Of a stretch of DNA of 13,080 nt, positions 8,819-13,080 are shown one piece after another. The stretch covers positions 1-13,080 of the forward strand of contig JAIBJH010000048.1 of NCBI GenBank assembly GCA_020029455.1. Reading direction: 5' to 3'. Source of the stretch: Hyphomicrobiales bacterium (GTDB taxonomy: Bacteria; Pseudomonadota; Alphaproteobacteria; Rhizobiales; Aestuariivirgaceae). The notes under the pieces are model-generated. The model was not told where the DNA came from. It saw only the letters and a list, made by a program, of their open reading frames with translations, and made no database searches. Position 1 is the first letter of the stretch. The number at the start of each line of letters is the position of its first letter. The translations under genes and the position numbers were made by a program.

Positions 8819-9028
8819 ATGGCCACTGGCACAGTGAAATGGTTTAACACGCAGAAGGGCTTCGGATTCATCCAGCCGGACGACGGCGGCAAGGATGTTT
8901 TCGTGCACATCTCTGCGGTGGAACGCGCTGGTCTGAAGGGCTTGAAGGATGGGCAAAAGCTCACTTTTGAACTCGTGACAGACAAGCGCACCGGCCGCAC
9001 ATCGGCTGGCGAACTTATCGTTTCGTAA
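8819..9028 (+). CDS. Cold-shock protein, CspA family
   Basis: Small single-domain nucleic-acid-binding protein of the OB-fold cold-shock family, an RNA chaperone that prevents structure in mRNA. It has 69 aa, the normal length. RNP1 is KGFGFIQ (13-19) and RNP2 is DVFVHIS (26-32), with Trp8, Phe15, Phe17, Phe28 and His30 forming the usual binding face. The ATG at 8819 is chosen because AAGGA (8805-8809) lies 9 bases upstream and the family N-terminus MxxGTVKWFN begins here. The frame stays open upstream but encodes nothing family-like. The gene is monocistronic, with a long putative leader and a terminator 31 bases downstream. Which csp paralogue it is, and whether it is cold-inducible, cannot be said. 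Confidence 0.96.
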   Translation: MATGTVKWFNTQKGFGFIQPDDGGKDVFVHISAVERAGLKGLKDGQKLTFELVTDKRTGRTSAGELIVS

Positions 9029-9059
9029 CAACCGTTCCGACCATTTGACAAACTGGAGC

Positions 9060-9087
9060 TGCCCGGCAAGTCCGGGCATTTCTTTTT
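9060..9087 (+). terminator. Rho-independent terminator after csp
   Basis: Perfect 7-bp stem TGCCCGG (9060-9066) / CCGGGCA (9072-9078) with loop CAAGT, followed by a T-rich tail (TTTCTTTTT). It lies 31 bases after the csp stop. Confidence 0.9.
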
Positions 9088-9421
9088 GCAGCGCAGCATA
9101 AGCGGCCCCGCACAATATACTGAATTTGCATAGGTGGCCCTGGCAATTGACCCAATCTGGCATTGCCACATCTCTGGGCAGCGGCTCAGACGGGCTAAAT
9201 TGTGTGCAGGAATACTGCGACAAATCAATGAAATAATGGCCCTTTTGGCCGGTTTTGCCTTCCTTAACGGAAGATGAATGAAGTCATGCAAATTGCGCAT
9301 GGATTCCCTCGGGAGTGGCGCTGGTTTTCCAGGGTCCGGCCCCCTACATCCAGCTCATGCGTTGTGCAACGCACAAAGATTTTCGCAGGTGCAAACCTGC
9401 TGCAATGACTGGAGTAAGAAA
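9088..9421 (+). other. Gene-free region and structured leader of the DUF1127 gene
   Basis: About 330 bases between the csp terminator and the DUF1127 gene with no credible ORF. Visible structure on the + strand: CTTCC-TTAAC-GGAAG (9259-9273), the near-palindrome TGCGTTG-TG-CAACGCA (9358-9373), and GCAGGT-GCAA-ACCTGC (9385-9400), whose loop is a GNRA-type tetraloop. The last hairpin ends 10 bases before the GGAG ribosome site (9411-9414). No promoter could be assigned with confidence. The hairpins are seen; a regulatory role is inference. Confidence 0.5.
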
Positions 9422-9616
9422 ATGACCACGATCACCCTGACCCGCGAAACCCTTCGCAACCATTCCCTCCAAGCCCGTCCGGGCCTGATGGGCACCATCA
9501 AGGGCTACTTCGCCCGCTCCAACGCCGAGCGCCAGCTCCGCCAGCTCGATGACCGGCTCTTGGCCGACATCGGCCTGAAGCGCCACGACATCTCCCGCGC
9601 TGTCTGGGGCCGGTAA
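9422..9616 (+). CDS. DUF1127 small arginine-rich protein
   Basis: A 64-aa protein whose C-terminal half is the DUF1127 (YjiS-like) domain: NAERQLRQLDDRLLADIGL followed by KRHDISRAVWG, a short basic helix pair. DUF1127 proteins are abundant in alphaproteobacteria. In Agrobacterium and Rhodobacter relatives they have been linked to RNA-related and nutrient or stress functions, but the molecular role of this copy is unknown. The start at 9422 is fixed by GGAG (9411-9414) with 7-base spacing; the open frame extending upstream is leader sequence. Only 10 bases separate its stop from the stop of convergent prmA, and its terminator lies inside prmA. Codon use is strongly biased to C/G-ending codons, consistent with high expression. 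Confidence 0.93.
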   Translation: MTTITLTRETLRNHSLQARPGLMGTIKGYFARSNAERQLRQLDDRLLADIGLKRHDISRAVWGR

Positions 9617-9626
9617 AAGGAACCCG

Positions 9627-10568
9627 TCATTGATCCAGTTCCCATCCGGGAGCTGCAGCACTGACATTGAAACGCCCGAAGCCATGCTTCGGGCGTTTTG
9701 CATTTATTCCTGTCCTTTGTAAGGCAACGGCCACCCAGTTTTCGATTTTTATTGAGGTCACCGGAATCAGTCCCCGCGCCCTGTAGCAAGCCACAATCCA
9801 GCGCAGTTGTTCGCGGGTGAGGCCCGAAAGAATCACGATGCCGCCGGGCGCGAGCAACTGCGACAGCCCCTGCGCCAAGCTGGCAAGCGGGCGGGCGAGG
9901 ATATTGGCGAAGATCAGATCATATGGAGCAGCGGCACGAATGGCGGGATGATGCAGGCCAACCGCAGTGACGGCATGGATGCGCGGCGCCAACCTGTTGC
10001 GTGATGCATTGAGTTTGGTGACGCGCACCGCTTCGGGATCAATGTCGGTTGCCAGCACTTTTGTTGCAGTGGCCTGTGCAGCAGCAAGGGCGAGCACGCC
10101 AGTTCCGCAGCCGAGATCGAAGACGCGGCGTGGCCGCTTCTGCTTCAGCAATCTGTCGAAGACTATGAGGCAGCCCGCCGTGGTGCCATGATGACCCGTG
10201 CCGAAAGCGGTGCCTGCATCGATTTCAAAACTGAAACCGCCGGCCCGGCGGCGCGCGCGGTCATGGGAGCCGTAAAGCTGGAAGCGTCCCGCAATGACGG
10301 GTGCAAGGCCCTGCAATGACTGCCGCACCCAATCAACATCGGGCAGGGGCGTGATGTCGCCCGCAATCTTCAGCGCATCGCGCGCTGCAGTGGCTGCGCC
10401 TTCCTCGCTGAAATAGGCGACCGTGTTCCATAGCGCCCGTTCTTCATCCACTTCATTGACGGCGACGGCCAAGGCATCGATGGCGATGTGGCTTTCAATG
10501 TCATCCGCAAGCGCCTGCGCCGCATCAAGCGATTGGGCAGGGCAGGTGAGAATGAAGCGGGCGGACAT
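9627..10568 (-). CDS. prmA: Ribosomal protein L11 methyltransferase PrmA, with atypical C-terminal tail
   Basis: SAM-dependent methyltransferase that trimethylates ribosomal protein L11. The 313-aa ORF has an N-terminal substrate-recognition domain (about 1-90), the PrmA-specific AFGTGHHGTT (121-130), SAM motif I DLGCGTGVLAL (151-161), the acidic motif II residue in ATDIDPEA (D175), the catalytic NILA (222-225), and PGGIVILSGL at 241-250. The family normally ends near WVAVALQR (278-285). Here about 28 further residues follow, read through the inverted repeat of the neighbouring DUF1127 terminator. The tail is therefore probably a read-through extension with no family counterpart, though a loss of the original stop is only inferred. 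It is convergent with the DUF1127 gene and separated from the upstream lipoprotein gene by a palindromic repeat. Confidence 0.95.
   Translation of the reverse strand: MSARFILTCPAQSLDAAQALADDIESHIAIDALAVAVNEVDEERALWNTVAYFSEEGAATAARDALKIAGDITPLPDVDWVRQSLQGLAPVIAGRFQLYGSHDRARRRAGGFSFEIDAGTAFGTGHHGTTAGCLIVFDRLLKQKRPRRVFDLGCGTGVLALAAAQATATKVLATDIDPEAVRVTKLNASRNRLAPRIHAVTAVGLHHPAIRAAAPYDLIFANILARPLASLAQGLSQLLAPGGIVILSGLTREQLRWIVACYRARGLIPVTSIKIENWVAVALQRTGINAKRPKHGFGRFNVSAAAPGWELDQ
9671..9699 (+). terminator. Terminator of the DUF1127 gene, located within prmA coding sequence
   Basis: Perfect 11-bp inverted repeat AACGCCCGAAG (9671-9681) / CTTCGGGCGTT (9687-9697), loop CCATG, then TTTT and an AT-rich stretch. 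It is oriented for the + strand DUF1127 transcript. On the opposite strand the same DNA encodes residues 291-300 of the prmA ORF. Confidence 0.9.
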
Positions 10569-10605
10569 GACTTCGCTGTTACGGTCTTAACTCAACGACT
10601 TCAAT

Positions 10606-10711
10606 CGTCATCCCGTGCAAGCGAAGCGCGACACGGGACCCCTGAGTCCGCTTAGCTTTTGTAGTGCATCCGGAGGCGATTCAATCGGCCCCGGCTTTTG
10701 CCGGGGTGACG
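10606..10711. repeat. Palindromic intergenic repeat element (REP-like)
   Basis: A ~106-bp element bounded by imperfect inverted ends, CGTCATCCCG at 10606 and CCGGGGTGACG ending at 10711. It contains two hairpins: CCCGTG (10612-10617) / CACGGG (10632-10637), and CCCCGGC (10689-10695) / GCCGGGG (10700-10706) with a TTTT loop. The form TCATCCCGtgCAAGCGAAGCGCGA resembles a dispersed palindrome common between genes in Rhizobiales; that match is from memory. It fills the gap between the lipoprotein gene and prmA and could act as an mRNA 3' stabiliser or attenuator. Confidence 0.75.
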
Positions 10712-10721
10712 AATTTGGTGA

Positions 10722-11381
10722 TTACGTCAGCGGTAGAATGGTAATTTCGACGCGGCGATTCTGAGCTTTGCCGACGGCCGTCCTGTTGGAAGCAATCGGT
10801 TCTTGCTCGCCGCGGCCTTCCACCGAGAAGCGGTTGGGTTCAAGCCGCTGGGCCGTGAGGTAGCGCGCAACCGATGCAGCGCGCCGGCGCGAGAGATCAT
10901 AGTTGTAATCTTCGGAGCCATCTTCGTCCGTATGACCCACCACGTCGATCAGCGTCTGGTCATATTCCTGGAACACCAGCGCCACGGAATTGAGCGTGTC
11001 ATAGAACTGCGGCTTCAAGTCGGCCTGGCCGGTGTCGAAGGTGATGTTGTCGGGCATGTTGAGGACGATGTTGTCACCCACGCGTGTCACCGACACGCCG
11101 GACTCGCGCAAACGCTCGCGCAGCTTTGCTTCCTGATTGTCCATGTAAAGGCCAACTCCGCCACCTGCCAATGCACCGATGCCGGCGCCGATCAGTGCCG
11201 CTTTGCGCGTCTTGACTGAAGTGGTGGCGCCAAGCAGCGCACCCGCCGCCGCGCCGACCGCCGCGCCTGTGCCCGCACCGAGCAAGCCCTTCGAGACCTG
11301 GCTCTCGCCCGTGTATGGATTGGTGGTGCAGGCCGAGAGCAGAAGCGCCGCGACGGATGCACAAATAATGGCGTGATTCAT
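10722..11381 (-). CDS. OmpA-family peptidoglycan-associated lipoprotein with glycine zipper (YiaD-like)
   Basis: Predicted outer-membrane lipoprotein that tethers the membrane to peptidoglycan. From the ATG at 11381 it has 219 aa. The signal peptide ends in lipobox LSAC (Cys18). Residues about 33-80 form a Gly/Ala-rich glycine-zipper stretch (GAGTGAAVGAAAGALLGA and IGAGIGALAGGGVGL). Residues about 105-218 are the OmpA C-terminal domain, with NITFDTGQADL, VVGHTDEDGSEDYNYDLS and RRRAASV. The two peptidoglycan (diaminopimelate) contacts fit D152 and R167. An in-frame TTG at 11399 would add six residues, but the ATG gives the standard lipoprotein signal. It appears monocistronic, followed by the palindromic repeat. 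It is YiaD-type in layout; a precise paralogue name is not justified. Confidence 0.92.
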   Translation of the reverse strand: MNHAIICASVAALLLSACTTNPYTGESQVSKGLLGAGTGAAVGAAAGALLGATTSVKTRKAALIGAGIGALAGGGVGLYMDNQEAKLRERLRESGVSVTRVGDNIVLNMPDNITFDTGQADLKPQFYDTLNSVALVFQEYDQTLIDVVGHTDEDGSEDYNYDLSRRRAASVARYLTAQRLEPNRFSVEGRGEQEPIASNRTAVGKAQNRRVEITILPLT

Positions 11382-11476
11382 GGATAGATTCGCCCCCAAA
11401 TGTCCCGGCGGTAATCGTGGCGCCTTGTGGCAAGATTGCGGTTATGAATGGGTTATTTACGGGCGGGATTCTGTGA

Positions 11477-11947
11477 TCACTTGCGCTTGCTCTCCTCTTT
11501 CGCTTTCATTTCCTTCACCCAGTTCTCCTGCCATTCGAGCAGCAACTTGTGCTCATTGTCCTTCATCTGCTGGTCGAGGGCGAGCTTCAGGCCTTTCATG
11601 CCGCCGCCTTTCTCAACGGGAGGCGGTACTTTTCCGAGACCCAGCTCCTTGGCGTGCTCATTCATCAGGCGGCCGATCTTGAGGGCCAGCGCGGCGCGGT
11701 ATGCAGGCGCGCGTATATGCGTCTTGCAGCAGAACTTCTTCATGATTGGCGCGCGGCAGGCATGGGCGCGGCGGCATGCCAGCACCGGGCATTTCTTGAG
11801 CGCCACCTCGCGCCGGTGTTCGTTGGGCCGTGGATGCCAAGGTGGATAGCCTTCAACGAGCGGCGGAGGTGGAGGCGTGTGTGTTTTGCCATGCCGGTCA
11901 ATGAAGAAGGCAAGGGTGGGGAACTTTGACTTGTCGGAATGGCGCAT
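11477..11947 (-). CDS. Hypothetical protein with a Cys/His cluster and basic C-terminal helix
   Basis: Not assigned to a named family. The 156-aa ORF reads as a real protein. It has a short N-terminal segment with a run of five prolines (25-29), a Cys-rich patch CPVLACRRAHACRAP plus CC (C53, C58, C64, C73, C74) with nearby His, an Ala-rich helix (about 79-105), and a Lys/Glu-rich helical C-terminus ending ESKRK. CxxxxCRRAxxC patches occur in small uncharacterised proteins of Rhizobiales, possibly metal or nucleic-acid binding; that is inference. The start at 11947 overlaps the stop of the upstream ORF (TGATG), and GAGG lies about 8 bases before it. The opposite-strand 126-codon ORF across the same DNA lacks such composition and was rejected. 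No terminator is visible after the stop. Confidence 0.65.
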   Translation of the reverse strand: MRHSDKSKFPTLAFFIDRHGKTHTPPPPPLVEGYPPWHPRPNEHRREVALKKCPVLACRRAHACRAPIMKKFCCKTHIRAPAYRAALALKIGRLMNEHAKELGLGKVPPPVEKGGGMKGLKLALDQQMKDNEHKLLLEWQENWVKEMKAKEESKRK

Positions 11948-12321
11948 CAGGGCGGCCTCAAAAGGAAGGATGGAGGGGAAGCCCGGTTGCGGGCATCCGG
12001 CAGGGTAGATGAACGTTCAAGGAAAGACCGGACACCCGGTTCCAAATGGCGCAAGGATTTTGGCCGCGCCGCAGCGCATGGAGTGGATAGAGACGTGGCG
12101 CCTGTAGCGCGTGGTAGGTATCTCCATCTCAGTCTCCAGCCTATCTGATCGGCGGTATTCCGGGCCTTGGCCTGCTTGCGCCGGCCATGGCGCGGGACCG
12201 CCGGGGCGCTCTGCCCATAGTGGCAGAGGGTCTGCGGTGAAGCTCCCGGGACAGAAGGGGCGTTAACCCTTCTGGCGCGGGCCTTGCTCTCCAGACTGCA
12301 ATGCGGAAACGCTGTCGACAT
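11947..12321 (-). CDS. Doubtful 124-codon ORF with strong promoter and ribosome site
   Basis: An unrecognised Arg/Pro/Ala-rich ORF. In its favour: the ATG at 12321 is preceded by GAAGGAGGGG (12325-12334) at suitable spacing, an excellent sigma70 promoter lies just upstream, and its stop overlaps the next start as TGATG. Against it: no motif is recognised, and codon quality changes along its length. The first ~62 codons favour C/G in third position, but after the Trp near codon 63 rare AGA, CTA and ATA codons appear and the composition looks non-coding. A shorter protein, an ORF broken by a frameshift, or a structured RNA with a short translated leader are all possible. From about 12262 down, another minus-strand frame is open and also reads plausibly (DPLPLWAERPGG, then TTRYRRHVSIHSMRC), so a frameshift is a real option. 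Confidence 0.35.
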   Translation of the reverse strand: MSTAFPHCSLESKARARRVNAPSVPGASPQTLCHYGQSAPAVPRHGRRKQAKARNTADQIGWRLRWRYLPRATGATSLSTPCAAARPKSLRHLEPGVRSFLERSSTLPDARNRASPPSFLLRPP

Positions 12322-12344
12322 CGTCCCCTCCTTCAGGTCTGGAC
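12151..12344 (-). ncRNA. Candidate structured RNA or mRNA leader with tandem hairpins
   Basis: Downstream of the predicted start site (about 12344) four stems follow in tandem. CCAGAC/GTCTGG (12337-12342 with 12291-12296) encloses the ribosome site and ATG. CAGAAGGG/CCCTTCTG (12252-12259 with 12267-12274) has a 7-base loop. CTCTGCC/GGCAGAG (12209-12215 with 12222-12228) has a 6-base loop. GGCGGT/ACCGCC (12151-12156 with 12197-12202) encloses GCGCC/GGCGC (12178-12193). All arms are perfect. I do not recognise it as 6S, SRP, RNase P or tmRNA. No U-run follows the last stem, so it may be a leader of the downstream hypothetical gene rather than a free sRNA. GC-rich DNA makes chance hairpins common, hence the low confidence. 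Confidence 0.3.
12325..12334 (-). promoter_or_regulatory. Strong Shine-Dalgarno sequence
   Basis: The minus strand reads GAAGGAGGGG ending 3 bases before the ATG at 12321, with the GGAGG core at roughly 6-7 bases. It is among the strongest ribosome sites in the window and argues that translation starts here at least for a short distance. Confidence 0.7.
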
Positions 12345-12350
12345 ACCGTC

Positions 12351-12379
12351 CATATACCCAAAATAGGAATAGACGTCAA
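12351..12379 (-). promoter_or_regulatory. Near-consensus sigma70 promoter for the hypothetical transcript
   Basis: On the minus strand CTTGACG has its -35 hexamer TTGACG at 12374-12379. It is followed by exactly 17 bases and TATATG (12351-12356). This matches the alphaproteobacterial housekeeping form (CTTGAC, 17 bases, TATAT). Transcription would start near 12344, about 22 bases before the ATG at 12321. It is the best promoter match noticed in the window. Confidence 0.7.
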
Positions 12380-12402
12380 GAGGTGTAGGAAAAGAATTTA
12401 AG

Positions 12403-12542
12403 CCCCCTTCACCCCTCCCCCTCAAGGGAGGGGCTGGGGTGGGTGGAGGCAGGGAGCGAGAGCGTTGGCCCCACCCCGCTCCCCCGGAGCAAGTCTGGGG
12501 CCGCACCTCAGCATGAGGGGCGGAGTATGGGGGAGGGTGAAG
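12403..12542. repeat. GC-rich multi-hairpin palindromic element upstream of groESL
   Basis: A ~140-bp element with imperfect inverted ends, CCCCCTTCACCCCTCCCC on the left and GGGGGAGGGTGAAG on the right. Inner hairpins: CCCCTCCC/GGGAGGGG (12412-12433), GGCCCCA/TGGGGCC (12467-12502) enclosing GCTCC/GGAGC (12478-12490), and CCTCA/TGAGG (12506-12518). The CACCTCAGCATGAGG part resembles dispersed repeats in Bradyrhizobium-type genomes (from memory). No ORF in it is credible. It separates the minus-strand hypothetical transcript from the groESL promoter. Confidence 0.75.
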
Positions 12543-12554
12543 AGTATGCGGGGC

Positions 12555-12583
12555 TTGACTCTATCAGAGCCCGCTCCTATCTC
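12555..12583 (+). promoter_or_regulatory. Sigma70-type promoter of groESL
   Basis: CTTGACT with -35 TTGACT (12555-12560), 17 bases, then TATCTC (12578-12583). The predicted start near 12590 is immediately before the CIRCE element, the usual geometry for HrcA-controlled groESL. No clear RpoH promoter was identified. Confidence 0.7.
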
Positions 12584-12595
12584 CCCAACCAGCTG

Positions 12596-12622
12596 TTGGC
12601 ACTCCACATGGTTGAGTGCTAG
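12596..12622 (+). promoter_or_regulatory. CIRCE operator (HrcA binding site)
   Basis: TTGGCACTC, 9 bases, GAGTGCTAG. This matches the CIRCE consensus TTAGCACTC-N9-GAGTGCTAA at 16 of 18 arm positions. HrcA binds CIRCE and represses groESL in the absence of heat stress. It lies just downstream of the predicted transcription start and about 70 bases before groES, so it would sit at the 5' end of the mRNA. Confidence 0.95.
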
Positions 12623-12691
12623 CAGGGCGGGAAGGGGCCTTTTGAACTCCACCGCTTTCCAAATGAAAACAATATATTAGGAGCGTATCGC

Positions 12692-12979
12692 ATGAAATTC
12701 CGTCCGTTGCACGACCGGGTAGTGGTCAAGCGCGTCGAGGAAGACACCAAGACCAAGGGTGGCATCATCATCCCTGAGACCGCCCAGGAAAAGCCCATGC
12801 AGGGCAAGGTCATCGCCGTCGGCCCCGGCGGCCGAGATGAAGCGGGCAAGCTCATTCCGATCGACATCAAGAAGGGCGACAAGGTGCTCTTCGGCAAGTG
12901 GTCGGGCACCGAAGTCAAGATCGACGGCGACGAGCTGCTGATCATGAAGGAAAGCGACATCATGGGCGTTCTCGAGTAA
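12692..12979 (+). CDS. groES: Co-chaperonin GroES
   Basis: Ten-kDa lid of the GroEL-GroES folding chamber in the cytoplasm. It has 95 aa, the standard length. It opens with the family start MKFRPLHDRVVVKR. The mobile loop about 17-32 contains the hydrophobic tripeptide III (25-27) that docks on GroEL, followed by GKVIAVGPGGRDE. The C-terminal half includes GDKVLFGKWSGTEVKIDG and ends MGVLE. AGGAG (12679-12683) precedes the ATG by 8 bases. It is controlled by the CIRCE operator upstream and forms an operon with groEL, 55 bases downstream. Confidence 0.98.
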   Translation: MKFRPLHDRVVVKRVEEDTKTKGGIIIPETAQEKPMQGKVIAVGPGGRDEAGKLIPIDIKKGDKVLFGKWSGTEVKIDGDELLIMKESDIMGVLE

Positions 12980-13034
12980 ATCCGAGCGCGTCTTTTTTGT
13001 TCAGTACACAGATTAAATCAGAGGATTAAAGCCA

Positions 13035-13080
13035 ATGGCTGCCAAAGAAGTCCGTTTTGCAGGCGATGCGCGCGAGAAGA
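13035..13080 (+). CDS. groEL: Chaperonin GroEL, first 15 codons only
   Basis: The window ends inside this gene. The visible start MAAKEVRFAGDAREK is the typical N-terminus of alphaproteobacterial GroEL, the 60-kDa double-ring chaperonin. AGAGGA (13020-13025) lies 9 bases before the ATG. It is second gene of the groESL operon, and no separate promoter is seen in the 55-base gap. Confidence 0.96.
   Translation, partial: MAAKEVRFAGDAREK

Noticed and set aside
9236..9277. A 13-codon leader-peptide ORF starting ATGGCCCTTTTG
   Set aside because: It has no ribosome site and no regulatory codon run; an ORF of this length is expected by chance.
9278..9421. N-terminal extension of the DUF1127 protein
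   Set aside because: GGAG at 9411-9414 fixes the start at 9422. The upstream stretch contains hairpins and does not resemble the family.
11549..11929. A 126-codon + strand ORF opposite the Cys-rich hypothetical gene
   Set aside because: It has no good ribosome site and no protein-like motif pattern; the minus-strand frame has the more credible composition and context.
11965..11994. Intrinsic terminator on the minus strand (GCCCG-CAAC-CGGGC with pyrimidine tail)
   Set aside because: The stem is only 5 bp and the tail is C-interrupted. It would cut off the downstream hypothetical gene, so it is not strong enough to call.
12403..12542. ORFs on both strands through the GC-rich element before groES
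   Set aside because: They come from low-complexity palindromic sequence, with no motif and no initiation signal.

Overview
This 13 kb window looks like the core chromosome of an alphaproteobacterium, most likely in or near the Hyphomicrobiales (Rhizobiales). The evidence is an FtsZ with a long Ala/Pro-rich linker and an alphaproteobacterial C-terminal peptide, the order ftsZ-bamD-recN-ligA, a DUF1127 small protein, rhizobial-type cold-shock protein and GroES, and high GC. I see no phage, transposase, CRISPR array, tRNA or rRNA.

Left part (1-6782, all +): the 3' two-thirds of ftsZ (cell division) ends at a hairpin terminator. Then come bamD (outer-membrane assembly lipoprotein), recN (double-strand-break repair SMC-like ATPase) and ligA (NAD-dependent DNA ligase), closely spaced. 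ligA runs by a stop/start overlap into azlC, and azlC overlaps azlD (two-subunit amino-acid exporter). In many relatives lpxC lies between ftsZ and bamD; here it is absent.

Middle (6775-10568): a minus-strand M24 Xaa-Pro aminopeptidase converges on azlD with an 8-bp overlap. Divergent from it is a cold-shock gene with its own terminator. Next is a 64-aa DUF1127 gene with a hairpin-rich leader and a strong terminator. That terminator lies inside the 3' end of the convergent prmA (ribosomal protein L11 methyltransferase), which has an atypical tail encoded by the terminator inverted repeat.

Right part (10569-13080): a palindromic repeat element, a minus-strand glycine-zipper/OmpA-type lipoprotein, and a minus-strand Cys-rich hypothetical gene. 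Upstream of the hypothetical gene is a region with a near-ideal sigma70 promoter, a near-perfect Shine-Dalgarno sequence, a 124-codon ORF of doubtful coding quality and several tandem hairpins. This is the least explained part of the window and the best candidate for something undescribed, either a structured leader/small RNA or an unrecognised small protein. A second palindromic repeat follows, then a sigma70 promoter with a CIRCE operator driving groES-groEL (groEL truncated by the window end).

Most genes are housekeeping. The interesting material lies in the intergenic and overlapping structures.
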